In this document: positions 51,233 through 59,133 of the stretch, in pieces
Numbering within the stretch: the stretch's first letter is position 1
Layout of the letters: every line of letters starts with the position of its first letter
Source: Bacteroides salyersiae WAL 10018 = DSM 18765 = JCM 12988
GTDB taxonomy: Bacteria > Bacteroidota > Bacteroidia > Bacteroidales > Bacteroidaceae
NCBI RefSeq assembly: GCF_000381365.1
Contig: NZ_KB905466.1
Span: 246,744-310,743, forward strand
Length of the DNA: 64,000 nucleotides
Direction of reading: 5' to 3'
Notes under the pieces: generated by a model
What the model was told of the DNA's origin: nothing
The model's input: only the letters and a program-made list of their open reading frames with translations
Databases searched by the model: none
Made by a program: the position numbers and the translations under genes

Positions 51233-51672
51233 ATATAGAAGAGTTGTTAAACAAATATTTTGACGGTGACACCACTTGTGAAGAAGAACGGGAATTACGC
51301 CGCTTTTTCACTCAGGAGACCGTTCCGGAGCATCTGAAAGAGTACAGCCCATTGTTTGCCTTCCTTGATAAAGAAAACAAACAGGCAAAAGAGGCCTGTA
51401 CCGATCATTCCTCTCTGACAGTCTCCTCACGAAAAACAGTTTTTCGCCGTCGACTGATATACTGCATGAGCGGAATAGCTGCCGGATTACTGCTTCTATT
51501 GGGCATTGCCGGCATTCATCGCCACTTCAACGCAATGCCGGATAGCTATGTCATCATCGACGGCAAATGCTACACCGACGAGAATCTGGTACGTGAACAG
51601 GCGATGACTGCCTTCCGGAATGTGAGTCTCGATGAAGACGAACTGCTGAACAGCCTTTTCGACGGAGAATAA
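51229..51672 (+). CDS. Single-pass membrane protein, probable anti-sigma factor
   Basis: This 147-residue protein has an N-terminal cytoplasmic segment (MNIEELLNKYFDGDTTCEEE, a pattern common at the start of Bacteroidetes anti-sigma factors), one membrane helix (about 86-104, GIAAGLLLLLGIAGI) and a short periplasmic tail. It has no FecR-like domain. The ATGA overlap with the sigma factor gene supports regulation of that sigma factor; no direct proof is in the sequence. Confidence 0.8.
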   Translation: MNIEELLNKYFDGDTTCEEERELRRFFTQETVPEHLKEYSPLFAFLDKENKQAKEACTDHSSLTVSSRKTVFRRRLIYCMSGIAAGLLLLLGIAGIHRHFNAMPDSYVIIDGKCYTDENLVREQAMTAFRNVSLDEDELLNSLFDGE

Positions 51673-51710
51673 AAGAACCTAAAAAATAAAGTAACCAACA
51701 CATAGAAAGT

Positions 51711-52175
51711 ATGAACACAGTTATTCGCACAATATTCATCATCCTGCTGCTCTCTGCCGCCACCGCAGAAATAAGGGCACAAGAGGGATTACACAGTGCT
51801 TCCATATTTCAGAAATATGGTAAACAGAAGGGCGTGACAATGGTGGAACTGTCTAAAGACATGCTGGACTCTTATCGCATAAGCCTATACAAAAGTTTAG
51901 TATTCAAAGATGTAACGGAAGAACTGCCCTACATCCTCGACTGTCTGGAAAAAGACAGAAAAGAAGGAACCATGAAGAAATTGCAGGAAATTGTAGAAGA
52001 CGGCAAACTGCTGACAGCCTATTACCAGTTGCCGCAACTAAAGAAAAACAACCAAACGCTCAACCGGTTCATCCTCTTCAAAGTGGGTAAGAAGAACAGC
52101 GCCACCTTTATTTATATCGAAGGCAATCTGAACTCGGACGAACTGGTCGCCCTCCTATTTCAAAGAAAAAATTAA
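51711..52175 (+). CDS. Exported small protein, DUF4252-like
   Basis: This 154-residue protein has a signal peptide (TVIRTIFIILLLSAATAEIRA) and a body with the pattern FQKYGKQKGVTMVELSKDML, which resembles the DUF4252-type proteins found next to ECF sigma/anti-sigma pairs in Bacteroidetes. Function is unknown. It sits 38 bases after the anti-sigma gene and 22 bases before an outer membrane protein gene. Confidence 0.7.
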   Translation: MNTVIRTIFIILLLSAATAEIRAQEGLHSASIFQKYGKQKGVTMVELSKDMLDSYRISLYKSLVFKDVTEELPYILDCLEKDRKEGTMKKLQEIVEDGKLLTAYYQLPQLKKNNQTLNRFILFKVGKKNSATFIYIEGNLNSDELVALLFQRKN

Positions 52176-52197
52176 AACTATAAAAACTAAAAAAAAA

Positions 52198-53088
52198 ATG
52201 AAACAAATTATCTTAGCATGCCTGATACTTTTCCCGCTAACGGGCGTCATGGCACAAGAAACGACAAGAAGACAAACCATTGTAAACACAAGCGGTGACT
52301 CGATTATCATCCGGAAAGGTGACGGTGATGTGAAAATCAAAGTTTACGAAGAAGTAACTACGGACGGAGATGCCAAACAGGAAGAAAAACTATTCGAAGG
52401 AGTCTACCTGACACGTATCGATACAGACCGCCCCAGCATATTGGACGCCCTGCCTTTTGCCCCTAAAAAGCGCAATCGCTTTGATCCGCACTCCAGTGGC
52501 CTCTATATGGGATTCAGCAGTCTTTCCAATGATTTCTACAGTTTCAGTGCATCCGACAGAGCATCACTGAATGCTTCCAAATCATGGGAAATAGGTGCAA
52601 ACCTTTTCACCAGCTATCTTCCCCTCACGCACGACCGTCATTGGGGAATGACCTTCGGGTTAGGCTGGGGGTACCGCTCTTTCCGCCTGGACGGTAACCA
52701 GGCTTTCCTAAAGACCGACGGTGCTACGCAAATCGTATCCGGCGATGATGAAACCAATTATAGCAAAAGCCGCCTGCGTTACTTTCATTTCCGCATCCCT
52801 ATCTCCATCGAATGGCAGACCAGAATCAACGGACACCGCCCTATCTTCGTAGCTGCCGGTCCGGAAGTGGAAATACGCCACGGGATAAAGTCTATGGCAA
52901 AGGTAAACGGACATAAAGAAACGCTCGGTAAGGGTATGTATGTACATCCCGTCGGCATAAATCTGCTGGCACAAGCCGGATATGGCAATTTAGGCTTTTA
53001 CTTGCGCTATTCCACATACGGCCTATTTGAAAAAGGAAAAGGGCCGGATGTATATCCATTGTCTTTCGGCGCATGCTGGTATTGGTGA
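52198..53088 (+). CDS. Outer membrane beta-barrel protein (PorT-like)
   Basis: This 296-residue protein has a signal peptide (MKQIILACLILFPLTGVMAQ), a short charged N-terminal region and a barrel-like body with features such as SSGLYMGFSSLSNDFYSFSA, then a C-terminal aromatic end (YPLSFGACWYW). It resembles the PorT/OmpA-like outer membrane barrel group. It is the last gene of the sigma-factor operon and is followed by a strong terminator. Confidence 0.8.
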   Translation: MKQIILACLILFPLTGVMAQETTRRQTIVNTSGDSIIIRKGDGDVKIKVYEEVTTDGDAKQEEKLFEGVYLTRIDTDRPSILDALPFAPKKRNRFDPHSSGLYMGFSSLSNDFYSFSASDRASLNASKSWEIGANLFTSYLPLTHDRHWGMTFGLGWGYRSFRLDGNQAFLKTDGATQIVSGDDETNYSKSRLRYFHFRIPISIEWQTRINGHRPIFVAAGPEVEIRHGIKSMAKVNGHKETLGKGMYVHPVGINLLAQAGYGNLGFYLRYSTYGLFEKGKGPDVYPLSFGACWYW

Positions 53089-53109
53089 TGTTCCATTCTT
53101 CATAAATGA

Positions 53110-53158
53110 AAAAAGAGGATAAAGAGATCATTAAAATCTCTTTATCCTCTTTTTTTAT
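53110..53158. terminator. Strong intrinsic terminator
   Basis: AAAGAGGATAAAGAGAT pairs perfectly with ATCTCTTTATCCTCTTT around a short loop, with A- and T-runs on either side. Confidence 0.9.
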
Positions 53159-53227
53159 TATACTATCATCCATACAGTATCAACAATAAAAAAGAAAAAC
53201 TTAGTTGCCAATGATTATCCGAATGAT

Positions 53228-53235
53228 TATCTTTG
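53228..53235 (+). promoter_or_regulatory. Candidate -7 element of the deaminase gene
   Basis: TATCTTTG fits TAnnTTTG, 25 bases upstream of the ATG at 53261. Confidence 0.5.
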
Positions 53236-53260
53236 TCTTAAACTAAAATACTGAAAATAA

Positions 53261-53728
53261 ATGACTAAGGAAGAACTAATGCGGAAAGCAATCGAGCTTT
53301 CCAACGAAAACGTAGCCAATGGTGGTGGCCCTTTCGGTGCTGTCATCGCCAAAGACGGAGAAATAATTGCCACCGGTGTGAACCGCGTAACAGCTTCATG
53401 CGATCCTACAGCCCATGCCGAAGTTAGTGCCATCCGTGCCGCAGCCGCCAAATTGGGAACATTTAACCTGAGTGGTTATGAAATATATACCTCATGCGAA
53501 CCCTGTCCGATGTGTTTAGGAGCAATCTATTGGGCCCGTTTGGATAAAATGTATTATGGCAACAATAAAACCGATGCGAAAAACATAGGTTTCGATGACT
53601 CCTTTATCTATGACGAACTGGAATTAAAACCGGAAGATAGAAAATTGCCGTCAGAGGTGTTGTTGCACGATGAAGCGATAAAAGCTTTTGAAGCCTGGAT
53701 GGAAAAAGAAGACAAGATAGAGTATTAA
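53261..53728 (+). CDS. Nucleoside/guanine deaminase of the CMP/dCMP deaminase fold
   Basis: This 155-residue zinc hydrolase has the cytidine-deaminase-like motifs TAHAEVSAIR (zinc-binding His and proton-shuttle Glu, near residue 51) and SCEPCPMCLGAIYWARLDKM (two zinc Cys, near residues 83 and 86). The length and YGNNKTDAKNIGFDDSFIYD segment fit guanine deaminase (GuaD, Bacillus type) more than the tRNA adenosine deaminase TadA. It is a single gene between two terminators. Confidence 0.9.
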   Translation: MTKEELMRKAIELSNENVANGGGPFGAVIAKDGEIIATGVNRVTASCDPTAHAEVSAIRAAAAKLGTFNLSGYEIYTSCEPCPMCLGAIYWARLDKMYYGNNKTDAKNIGFDDSFIYDELELKPEDRKLPSEVLLHDEAIKAFEAWMEKEDKIEY

Positions 53729-53754
53729 ATACGATATGGAACATTAAAACACAA

Positions 53755-53790
53755 GAATCCCCGGAGTACTGCAAATTCTCCGGGGATTTC
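53755..53790. terminator. Bidirectional terminator between convergent genes
   Basis: AATCCCCGGA (53756-53765) pairs with TCCGGGGATT (53779-53788), with T-runs downstream, between the 3' ends of the deaminase gene and the FadL-like gene. Confidence 0.8.
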
Positions 53791-53830
53791 TTTCACACAT
53801 AAAAGTTATTATTGCAATTGAAACTTTCTA

Positions 53831-55396
53831 TTAAAAACGCATACCAACAGTAAACAGTACCTGGCTACGTGTATTAGTCACCTCTGTTTTATTAAGGTAA
53901 AGATCATCGAAAGCATAAAAATCTTCTTTATAAGAACTAAACTTATATGCCAAGTCAGCGTAAAACATGTTACCGCGATACCCAATACCTAATGTATAGT
54001 TATTAAGAGCCTGGGCATTGGCAAAATCAGTATCAGTACTTATTGAATTTTCAGGTAATTGCTTATAAGCCTCGCCTTTAAAAGCAGTAGTACTATGATT
54101 ATATCCCAAACGGAAAGCAAACTGAGGAATTACCTTGTATTCAGCACCGACACGGAATGTATGCACACCTTTCAACATATCAGTCTGATTATTTTCAAAA
54201 AACATAGCATCTCCCTCAGGATAATTAAACCTCATCGTCGAATAATCTTCATATTCGTACTCCGCACCAATTGCAAAACTATTACCGACCGTATATCCTA
54301 AACTAAGATTATAAATCCACGGCGTACGGAGACTGTATTCACGATTCATATCACCAACTAAATTATATGTATCTATATCGGTACGCTTCAATTTACCATC
54401 CAAATACATATCGGAAATAAGACGTGCACTTGTTGTCAAAGTAAGTTTATAAAATGTTGGAGAGTGCACAGATGCACCAATACGGAAAGGGGAAGATTCA
54501 AACGGACGTACAATAGCTCCCATCTTAAAGTCAAATCCACTACCAGAAATCTTATTCCAGCTTTCCAACAGATATCCGGTCTCTTCTCCATAACTTTCGT
54601 CATACGAAGAATACTTGCTATAATCTACATCATAAGCCCCAACAGTCAATCCCAAATAAACACGGTCATTAAAATTAAACGATACATTAAAATCATATGC
54701 ATCAATTCCTCCTCTCTCTTCGGAACGGAATAAAGAATAAGGAATATCAGTAGTTACCGGCATGTAACGATAAGGATTTTGGGGATCCGATTTATCCTCC
54801 TGAATCAAGTATCCCTGCCATCCTAACACAGACATCCATCCAAGATCCGGATCACGGAAAGCTTCCCTACCATCAAGATATTTACTGTCTTTCACACCAT
54901 TCGTCAAATTAGCCATCTGATAAGTTTGGGTTACGATCCCACCATTAGGATCTGTATTCAACAACCCCTCCATACCCATATTCTTATAAAATGATTTCGA
55001 TTTATGATAATTAAAACCAAAATTCACATAGCGTAACGGAGTCTGATTACCTATTTTCGATGAAATTACAAAACCTATATTATCGTACGACCAATGATTC
55101 TTATCCAACTTAGAATTATAAGTATTATCATACCCTTTATATTTACTTTCTGATCCAAAGGCAGAAAAACTGAAAGATGTCATTGCGTCATTACTGCGAT
55201 AAATACCGATACCTGCCGGATTTGTGCCCATAGTGGAAATATCCCCACCCAATGCGCTCATCGCACCACCCATACCAACAAAACGGGCAGTTCCATTTAA
55301 ATCTTTACTCGCTATTTTGGTAGCATCATATATGCTTTGTGCATTAATACCGCTTACAAACAAAGCAGTGGCTACCGTAATCATTATCTTTTTCAT
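53831..55396 (-). CDS. FadL/OmpP1-like outer membrane transport protein
   Basis: This 521-residue protein has a signal peptide (IMITVATALFVSGINAQ) and the N-terminal plug signature TARFVGMGGAMSALGGDIST followed by TNPAGIGIYR, as in FadL/OmpP1/TodX channels for hydrophobic compounds. The rest is a beta barrel, ending QVLFTVGMRF with the terminal aromatic residue. It lies downstream of the low-complexity exported protein gene. Confidence 0.88.
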   Translation of the reverse strand: MKKIMITVATALFVSGINAQSIYDATKIASKDLNGTARFVGMGGAMSALGGDISTMGTNPAGIGIYRSNDAMTSFSFSAFGSESKYKGYDNTYNSKLDKNHWSYDNIGFVISSKIGNQTPLRYVNFGFNYHKSKSFYKNMGMEGLLNTDPNGGIVTQTYQMANLTNGVKDSKYLDGREAFRDPDLGWMSVLGWQGYLIQEDKSDPQNPYRYMPVTTDIPYSLFRSEERGGIDAYDFNVSFNFNDRVYLGLTVGAYDVDYSKYSSYDESYGEETGYLLESWNKISGSGFDFKMGAIVRPFESSPFRIGASVHSPTFYKLTLTTSARLISDMYLDGKLKRTDIDTYNLVGDMNREYSLRTPWIYNLSLGYTVGNSFAIGAEYEYEDYSTMRFNYPEGDAMFFENNQTDMLKGVHTFRVGAEYKVIPQFAFRLGYNHSTTAFKGEAYKQLPENSISTDTDFANAQALNNYTLGIGYRGNMFYADLAYKFSSYKEDFYAFDDLYLNKTEVTNTRSQVLFTVGMRF

Positions 55397-55430
55397 AATC
55401 CTGAACTTTTACATTAATACCTACATCAGC

Positions 55431-56711
55431 TTATCTTCTGCTACTACTGCGACTGGAGCTACCGCCACCAGAACGGGAAGAACTTCCACCACTATAAGAA
55501 GAACTGGAACGCGAACTACTACTGCTACTGGGAGAGTAACTTCTACTGCTACTGGATGGCGCACTGTAAGAGCGTCTTGAACTCCCATTAGAATAATTAC
55601 TACGGCTGGATGACTGAGTTGAACTTCCGCGGTTATAGCTTGATGAAGAACGAGTACTACTACTTCTGGAAGAAGAACGACCCGTACTTGGCCGAGAGCT
55701 ACTGCTATTGTAAGTACTACGGGTACTACTTGGGCGTGTGTAAGTAGAACGACGGGAAGACGACGCTTCTCTTCTATCCGAACTTACTCCCGGCCGGGTA
55801 CTGGAAGAAGTACGCGTACCTACGACACGACCTGATGACGAAGTACTGGTACGACGGGAAGAACTTACACTGGCACGGTCAGACTGCCCTCCTGTATAGG
55901 AACGCCGGGAAGTTCCCGAAGAATACCTGTCTCTACTTCCAAATGAACGTCGACTCGTATAACTGTTATTGGCCCAGTAATGACCGCCGCCACCCCATCC
56001 GGGATAATAGCCATGATGGTGTCCCCAATGACCACCCCAATAGCCGCCACCGTACCAACCACCGTACCAACCGCCATACCAGCCACCCCAGTAACCGGGA
56101 TAGTAACCACCCCATCCATAGTAAGGATGTGACCATCCCCAGCCCCATCCGGGACCATAGGAATTATATCTCCAATCCCACCATAACGGATTGCTGAATG
56201 TAGGGAATGCATAGGCATAAAGTCCATCGGTATATACGTTCCAGTCCCATGAATTCATTCCGTATACAACATCCCAATAGAACGGGCTGCTAATGCTAAC
56301 GGCAAAACGAGGATTACGGAAACGAATGATACGCTCGGCATATTCATAATCATCCTGTGAACCGTTAAACTCACCGTTCACCCATTCTCCGTCCAGATCC
56401 GGCTGGTCTTTTTCCTTAATATATAGCGTATCGTTATCCATTTCGAAGTCGTTATCACGTGCATCGTAACGGCGATTATACTCGTCTACATCGCGAGTGT
56501 TTCCTTTCCGGTCCTGAATCACAACAGTGGTTCCGGGAGTCGTATAAATATTCGTCGTGGTCTCTCTCCGAACCGGTTCCTTCTTGGCAGGTGCAGGTTC
56601 TTCTTCCTTCTCTTTGGAAGGAATGAAATAGAGATCATCATCATAGCTCTGTGCCATCAAACCTATAGGGAGACACAAGGCAATCAACAGTAAAAAAACA
56701 ATCTTTTTCAT
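55431..56711 (-). CDS. Exported low-complexity protein with Trp/Gly/Tyr and Ser/Arg blocks
   Basis: This 426-residue protein has a signal peptide (IVFLLLIALCLPIGLMAQ), a charged region (DDDLYFIPSKEKEEEPAPAK), a mid-part with ERIIRFRNPRFAVSISSPFY, a block of about 75 residues rich in Trp, Gly and Tyr (GWGWSHPYYGWGGYYPGYWG and onward, about 170-245) and a C-terminal tail of about 170 residues almost entirely Ser and Arg. No family function is known to me. The gene lies 34 bases upstream of the FadL-like gene. Confidence 0.85.
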   Translation of the reverse strand: MKKIVFLLLIALCLPIGLMAQSYDDDLYFIPSKEKEEEPAPAKKEPVRRETTTNIYTTPGTTVVIQDRKGNTRDVDEYNRRYDARDNDFEMDNDTLYIKEKDQPDLDGEWVNGEFNGSQDDYEYAERIIRFRNPRFAVSISSPFYWDVVYGMNSWDWNVYTDGLYAYAFPTFSNPLWWDWRYNSYGPGWGWGWSHPYYGWGGYYPGYWGGWYGGWYGGWYGGGYWGGHWGHHHGYYPGWGGGGHYWANNSYTSRRSFGSRDRYSSGTSRRSYTGGQSDRASVSSSRRTSTSSSGRVVGTRTSSSTRPGVSSDRREASSSRRSTYTRPSSTRSTYNSSSSRPSTGRSSSRSSSTRSSSSYNRGSSTQSSSRSNYSNGSSRRSYSAPSSSSRSYSPSSSSSSRSSSSYSGGSSSRSGGGSSSRSSSRR

Positions 56712-56966
56712 ATCTCTGTGGTTTATGGGTTATCTTTAATCCTTTCATTCACGTTACAAAGATAAGCAACGTATCCATCCTTTCGGGGAGATTTTCCCCA
56801 AAGGATGATAGGGATTTCCCTATTTATAAAAGATTCACGCATGATTTTATATGTAAACAATACCGGATCAGAGGTTACCTATTAAATAAAGTTATCGTCT
56901 GTTTAAAATTCACCCGATAATTTTTATGAGGAAATTCCGAACAGAAGTTTCTAAATGTAACTTTCC

Positions 56967-56997
56967 TTTGTTTTATCCTCATTTAATCGTAATTTTG
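56967..56997 (+). promoter_or_regulatory. Consensus promoter of prmA
   Basis: TTTG (56967-56970), exactly 19 bases of spacer, then TAATTTTG (56990-56997). This matches the Bacteroidetes sigma-ABfr consensus fully and supports the ATG at 57013. Confidence 0.75.
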
Positions 56998-57012
56998 CAA
57001 ATAAAAACAACT

Positions 57013-57861
57013 ATGAAGTATTTTGAGTTCACGTTTGATACCAACCCTTGTACGGAAACTGTTAATGACGTATTAGCTGCTGTTTTGGGCGATGCCGGGT
57101 TTGAAAGTTTTATAGAACGCGAAGGTGGTCTGTCAGCATATATCCAACAATCTCTCTGCAATGAAGAAGTAATAAAAAATGCTCTTAATGAATTCCCGTT
57201 ACCGGATACGGAAATCACTTACAACTACGTAGAAGCCGAAGATAAGAACTGGAATGAAGAATGGGAGAAAAACTTCTTCCAACCAATCGTAATCGGTAAT
57301 CGTTGCGTAATTCACAGCACCTTTCATCACGATGTGCCAAAAGCGGAATATGACATTGTAATCAATCCGCAGATGGCATTCGGTACAGGACACCATGAAA
57401 CGACCAGTCTTATTATCAGCGAACTGTTGAACAGTGAACTGGAAGGAAAATCTCTTCTTGATATGGGATGCGGTACCTCTATTCTTGCAATCCTGGCACG
57501 TATGCGTGGCGCTACTCCCTGCACAGCAATCGATATTGACGAATGGTGCGTGCGTAACTCGATTGAAAATATCGAATTGAACAAAGTGACAGACATAGAT
57601 GTAGAATTGGGAGATGCCGGCACATTGCAAGGTAAAGGTCCTTTTGATGTAGTTATTGCAAATATCAATCGGAACATCCTACTGAACGACATGAAGCAAT
57701 ATGTGGCTTGCATGCATCCGGGATCAGAACTTTACATGAGCGGTTTTTATGTAGACGACATTCCCGTTATCCGTGAAGAAGCCGAACGCAATGGATTAGA
57801 CTTCATCCATCATCAGGAAAAGAATCATTGGGCTGCCGTAAAATTCATTCTGAAAGGATGA
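57013..57861 (+). CDS. prmA: Ribosomal protein L11 methyltransferase PrmA
   Basis: PrmA methylates ribosomal protein L11. The 282-residue protein has the N-terminal domain (KYFEFTFDTNPCTETVNDVL) and a Rossmann methyltransferase domain with FGTGHHETTSLI (about 125), LLDMGCGTSILAILARM (motif I, about 150) and DVVIANINRNILL (motif IV, about 215). I chose the ATG at 57013; an open frame extends upstream to 56926 but crosses the promoter. It stands alone. Confidence 0.94.
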   Translation: MKYFEFTFDTNPCTETVNDVLAAVLGDAGFESFIEREGGLSAYIQQSLCNEEVIKNALNEFPLPDTEITYNYVEAEDKNWNEEWEKNFFQPIVIGNRCVIHSTFHHDVPKAEYDIVINPQMAFGTGHHETTSLIISELLNSELEGKSLLDMGCGTSILAILARMRGATPCTAIDIDEWCVRNSIENIELNKVTDIDVELGDAGTLQGKGPFDVVIANINRNILLNDMKQYVACMHPGSELYMSGFYVDDIPVIREEAERNGLDFIHHQEKNHWAAVKFILKG

Positions 57862-57871
57862 ATGGCTGGGG

Positions 57872-58090
57872 CAAATGAAAAGCCAAATGAAAAAAATGAA
57901 GGAATGAAAGAATGAAAGGCTATGCCAAATGAAAGAATAATTTAAAATGAACAAATGTGTCCATTATCCCATCATTCTTTCATTTGTACACAGCGTGATT
58001 AACCGGCACATTAGCATATTATTTCATTATTCCTTGTTTCATTTGGCATAGCCTTTTATTCCTTCATTGTTTCATTTGGTTTTTCATTTG
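57872..58090. repeat. Large inverted-arm element, AATGAAAG type
   Basis: Left arm 57872-57939 and right arm 58025-58090 are inverse copies over more than 60 bases (both contain CAAATGAAA, AATGAAGGAAT and AAAGGCTATGCCAAATGAAA when read in the same sense). The loop 57940-58024 holds smaller AATGAAC/CATTTGT inverted pieces. The right arm overlaps the 3' end of the lysozyme gene and encodes its last residues. Confidence 0.85.
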
Positions 58091-58958
58091 TTTTTACAGC
58101 CACATTATCAATCGTCATCTTTTTCAATTCTTCTAATGTCCCGTTGAATACATTCAGATCCACATTCTCTTCAATACCGGGTACGCTGCCTACATCCGTA
58201 TGTTGCCAAAAATGCCATTTGCCTTCATACTTTACTGAATCCACATAGTAATGGGCTATCCAATAAGGATAAGTATCAAAAATAGAATCACTCAAATAAC
58301 GTGTTTTAAATTTATAAGAGGTGTACAAAATCGGTTTCACCCCATAATGTGCTTCTATTCGGTCGAGCCAACGTTTTATATTCCCTTGTAGTTCTTCCTT
58401 TTTTTTCTTGCCGGTTACTTCCACATCCAGTACCGGAGGAAGATCTCCCGGAGCAAGTTTCACTGTACGAATAAAGAAATCCGCCTGTTTTAAAGGGTCA
58501 GTAGCCGGAGAGAAAAAATGATAGGCACCACGAATAAATCCGTGCTTTCCCGCTTCGGAAAAGTTACGGGCAAAAGTATCATCGCCATGATCTCCTCCCT
58601 CAGTAGCCTTCATAAAAACAAATTCAATGGGAAAATCAGTCAAACGGCTCTGCGTCAGTTGCCCCCAGTCGATATTTCCCTGATAATGCGATATATCGAT
58701 ACCATGCACATCATAACAGCAAGGTACACAAATTCCATATGCTTTCAACCCATAACAAGGTTTCCAACGATAAGCATAAGGCCTAATAAAGAAATAATAA
58801 AATGCCACCGAGAAAAAAGCGACAATGACGGCAACGAGCACATTACGCAGCCATATAGGCATAGTAGTACGAACGGCCTTTTTCGTTGTCTTTCGCGGAG
58901 AACGACGGGAAGTAGCAGATTTTTTTTTACGAGGTATAGGTTGACGGGAGTTAGTCAT
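58056..58958 (-). CDS. Glycoside hydrolase family 25 lysozyme-like protein
   Basis: This 300-residue muramidase-like protein is anchored by one N-terminal membrane helix (about 36-57, LRNVLVAVIVAFFSVAFYYF) after a basic, Ser/Arg/Lys-rich cytoplasmic tail. The GH25 domain spans about 85-285: GIDISHYQGNIDWGQL with the first catalytic Asp, then VFMKATEGGDHGDDTFARN, GAYHFFSPATDPLKQA and PPVLDVEVTG (acidic pair). It probably cleaves peptidoglycan in the periplasm. The last ten residues (NEKPNETMKE) are a translation of the repeat arm, and the start codon abuts another repeat element. Confidence 0.9.
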   Translation of the reverse strand: MTNSRQPIPRKKKSATSRRSPRKTTKKAVRTTMPIWLRNVLVAVIVAFFSVAFYYFFIRPYAYRWKPCYGLKAYGICVPCCYDVHGIDISHYQGNIDWGQLTQSRLTDFPIEFVFMKATEGGDHGDDTFARNFSEAGKHGFIRGAYHFFSPATDPLKQADFFIRTVKLAPGDLPPVLDVEVTGKKKKEELQGNIKRWLDRIEAHYGVKPILYTSYKFKTRYLSDSIFDTYPYWIAHYYVDSVKYEGKWHFWQHTDVGSVPGIEENVDLNVFNGTLEELKKMTIDNVAVKTNEKPNETMKE

Positions 58959-59133
58959 ATTAGAAGTTAGAAGTTAGTAGATAGTAGTTAGAAATGAATG
59001 GTCAGGAGTCAGAAGTGAATAGTCGGTAAATAGTAGTTAGAATCTAATGGCATAATGCTAACACGCTACATAGATTTTAACTCCTAACTACTGACTCCTG
59101 ACTCCTAACTTCTATCTACCATCTACTTACTAC
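58959..59133. repeat. Inverted-arm repeat element, AGTTAGAA type, with core
   Basis: Left arm 58959-59040 (TTAGAAG/TTAGTAG/TCAGGAG-type units), core about 59041-59075 containing AATGGCATAATGCTAACACG, right arm 59078-59133 (CTAACTACTGACTCC and variants). It fills the gap between the lysozyme start and the pfp stop exactly. Confidence 0.8.

Noticed and set aside
55224-55580. Plus-strand frame rich in Thr/Ala/Arg
   Set aside because: It is the antisense shadow of the Ser/Arg-rich gene and the FadL-like gene start.
56926-57012. N-terminal extension of prmA
   Set aside because: It crosses a full-consensus promoter.
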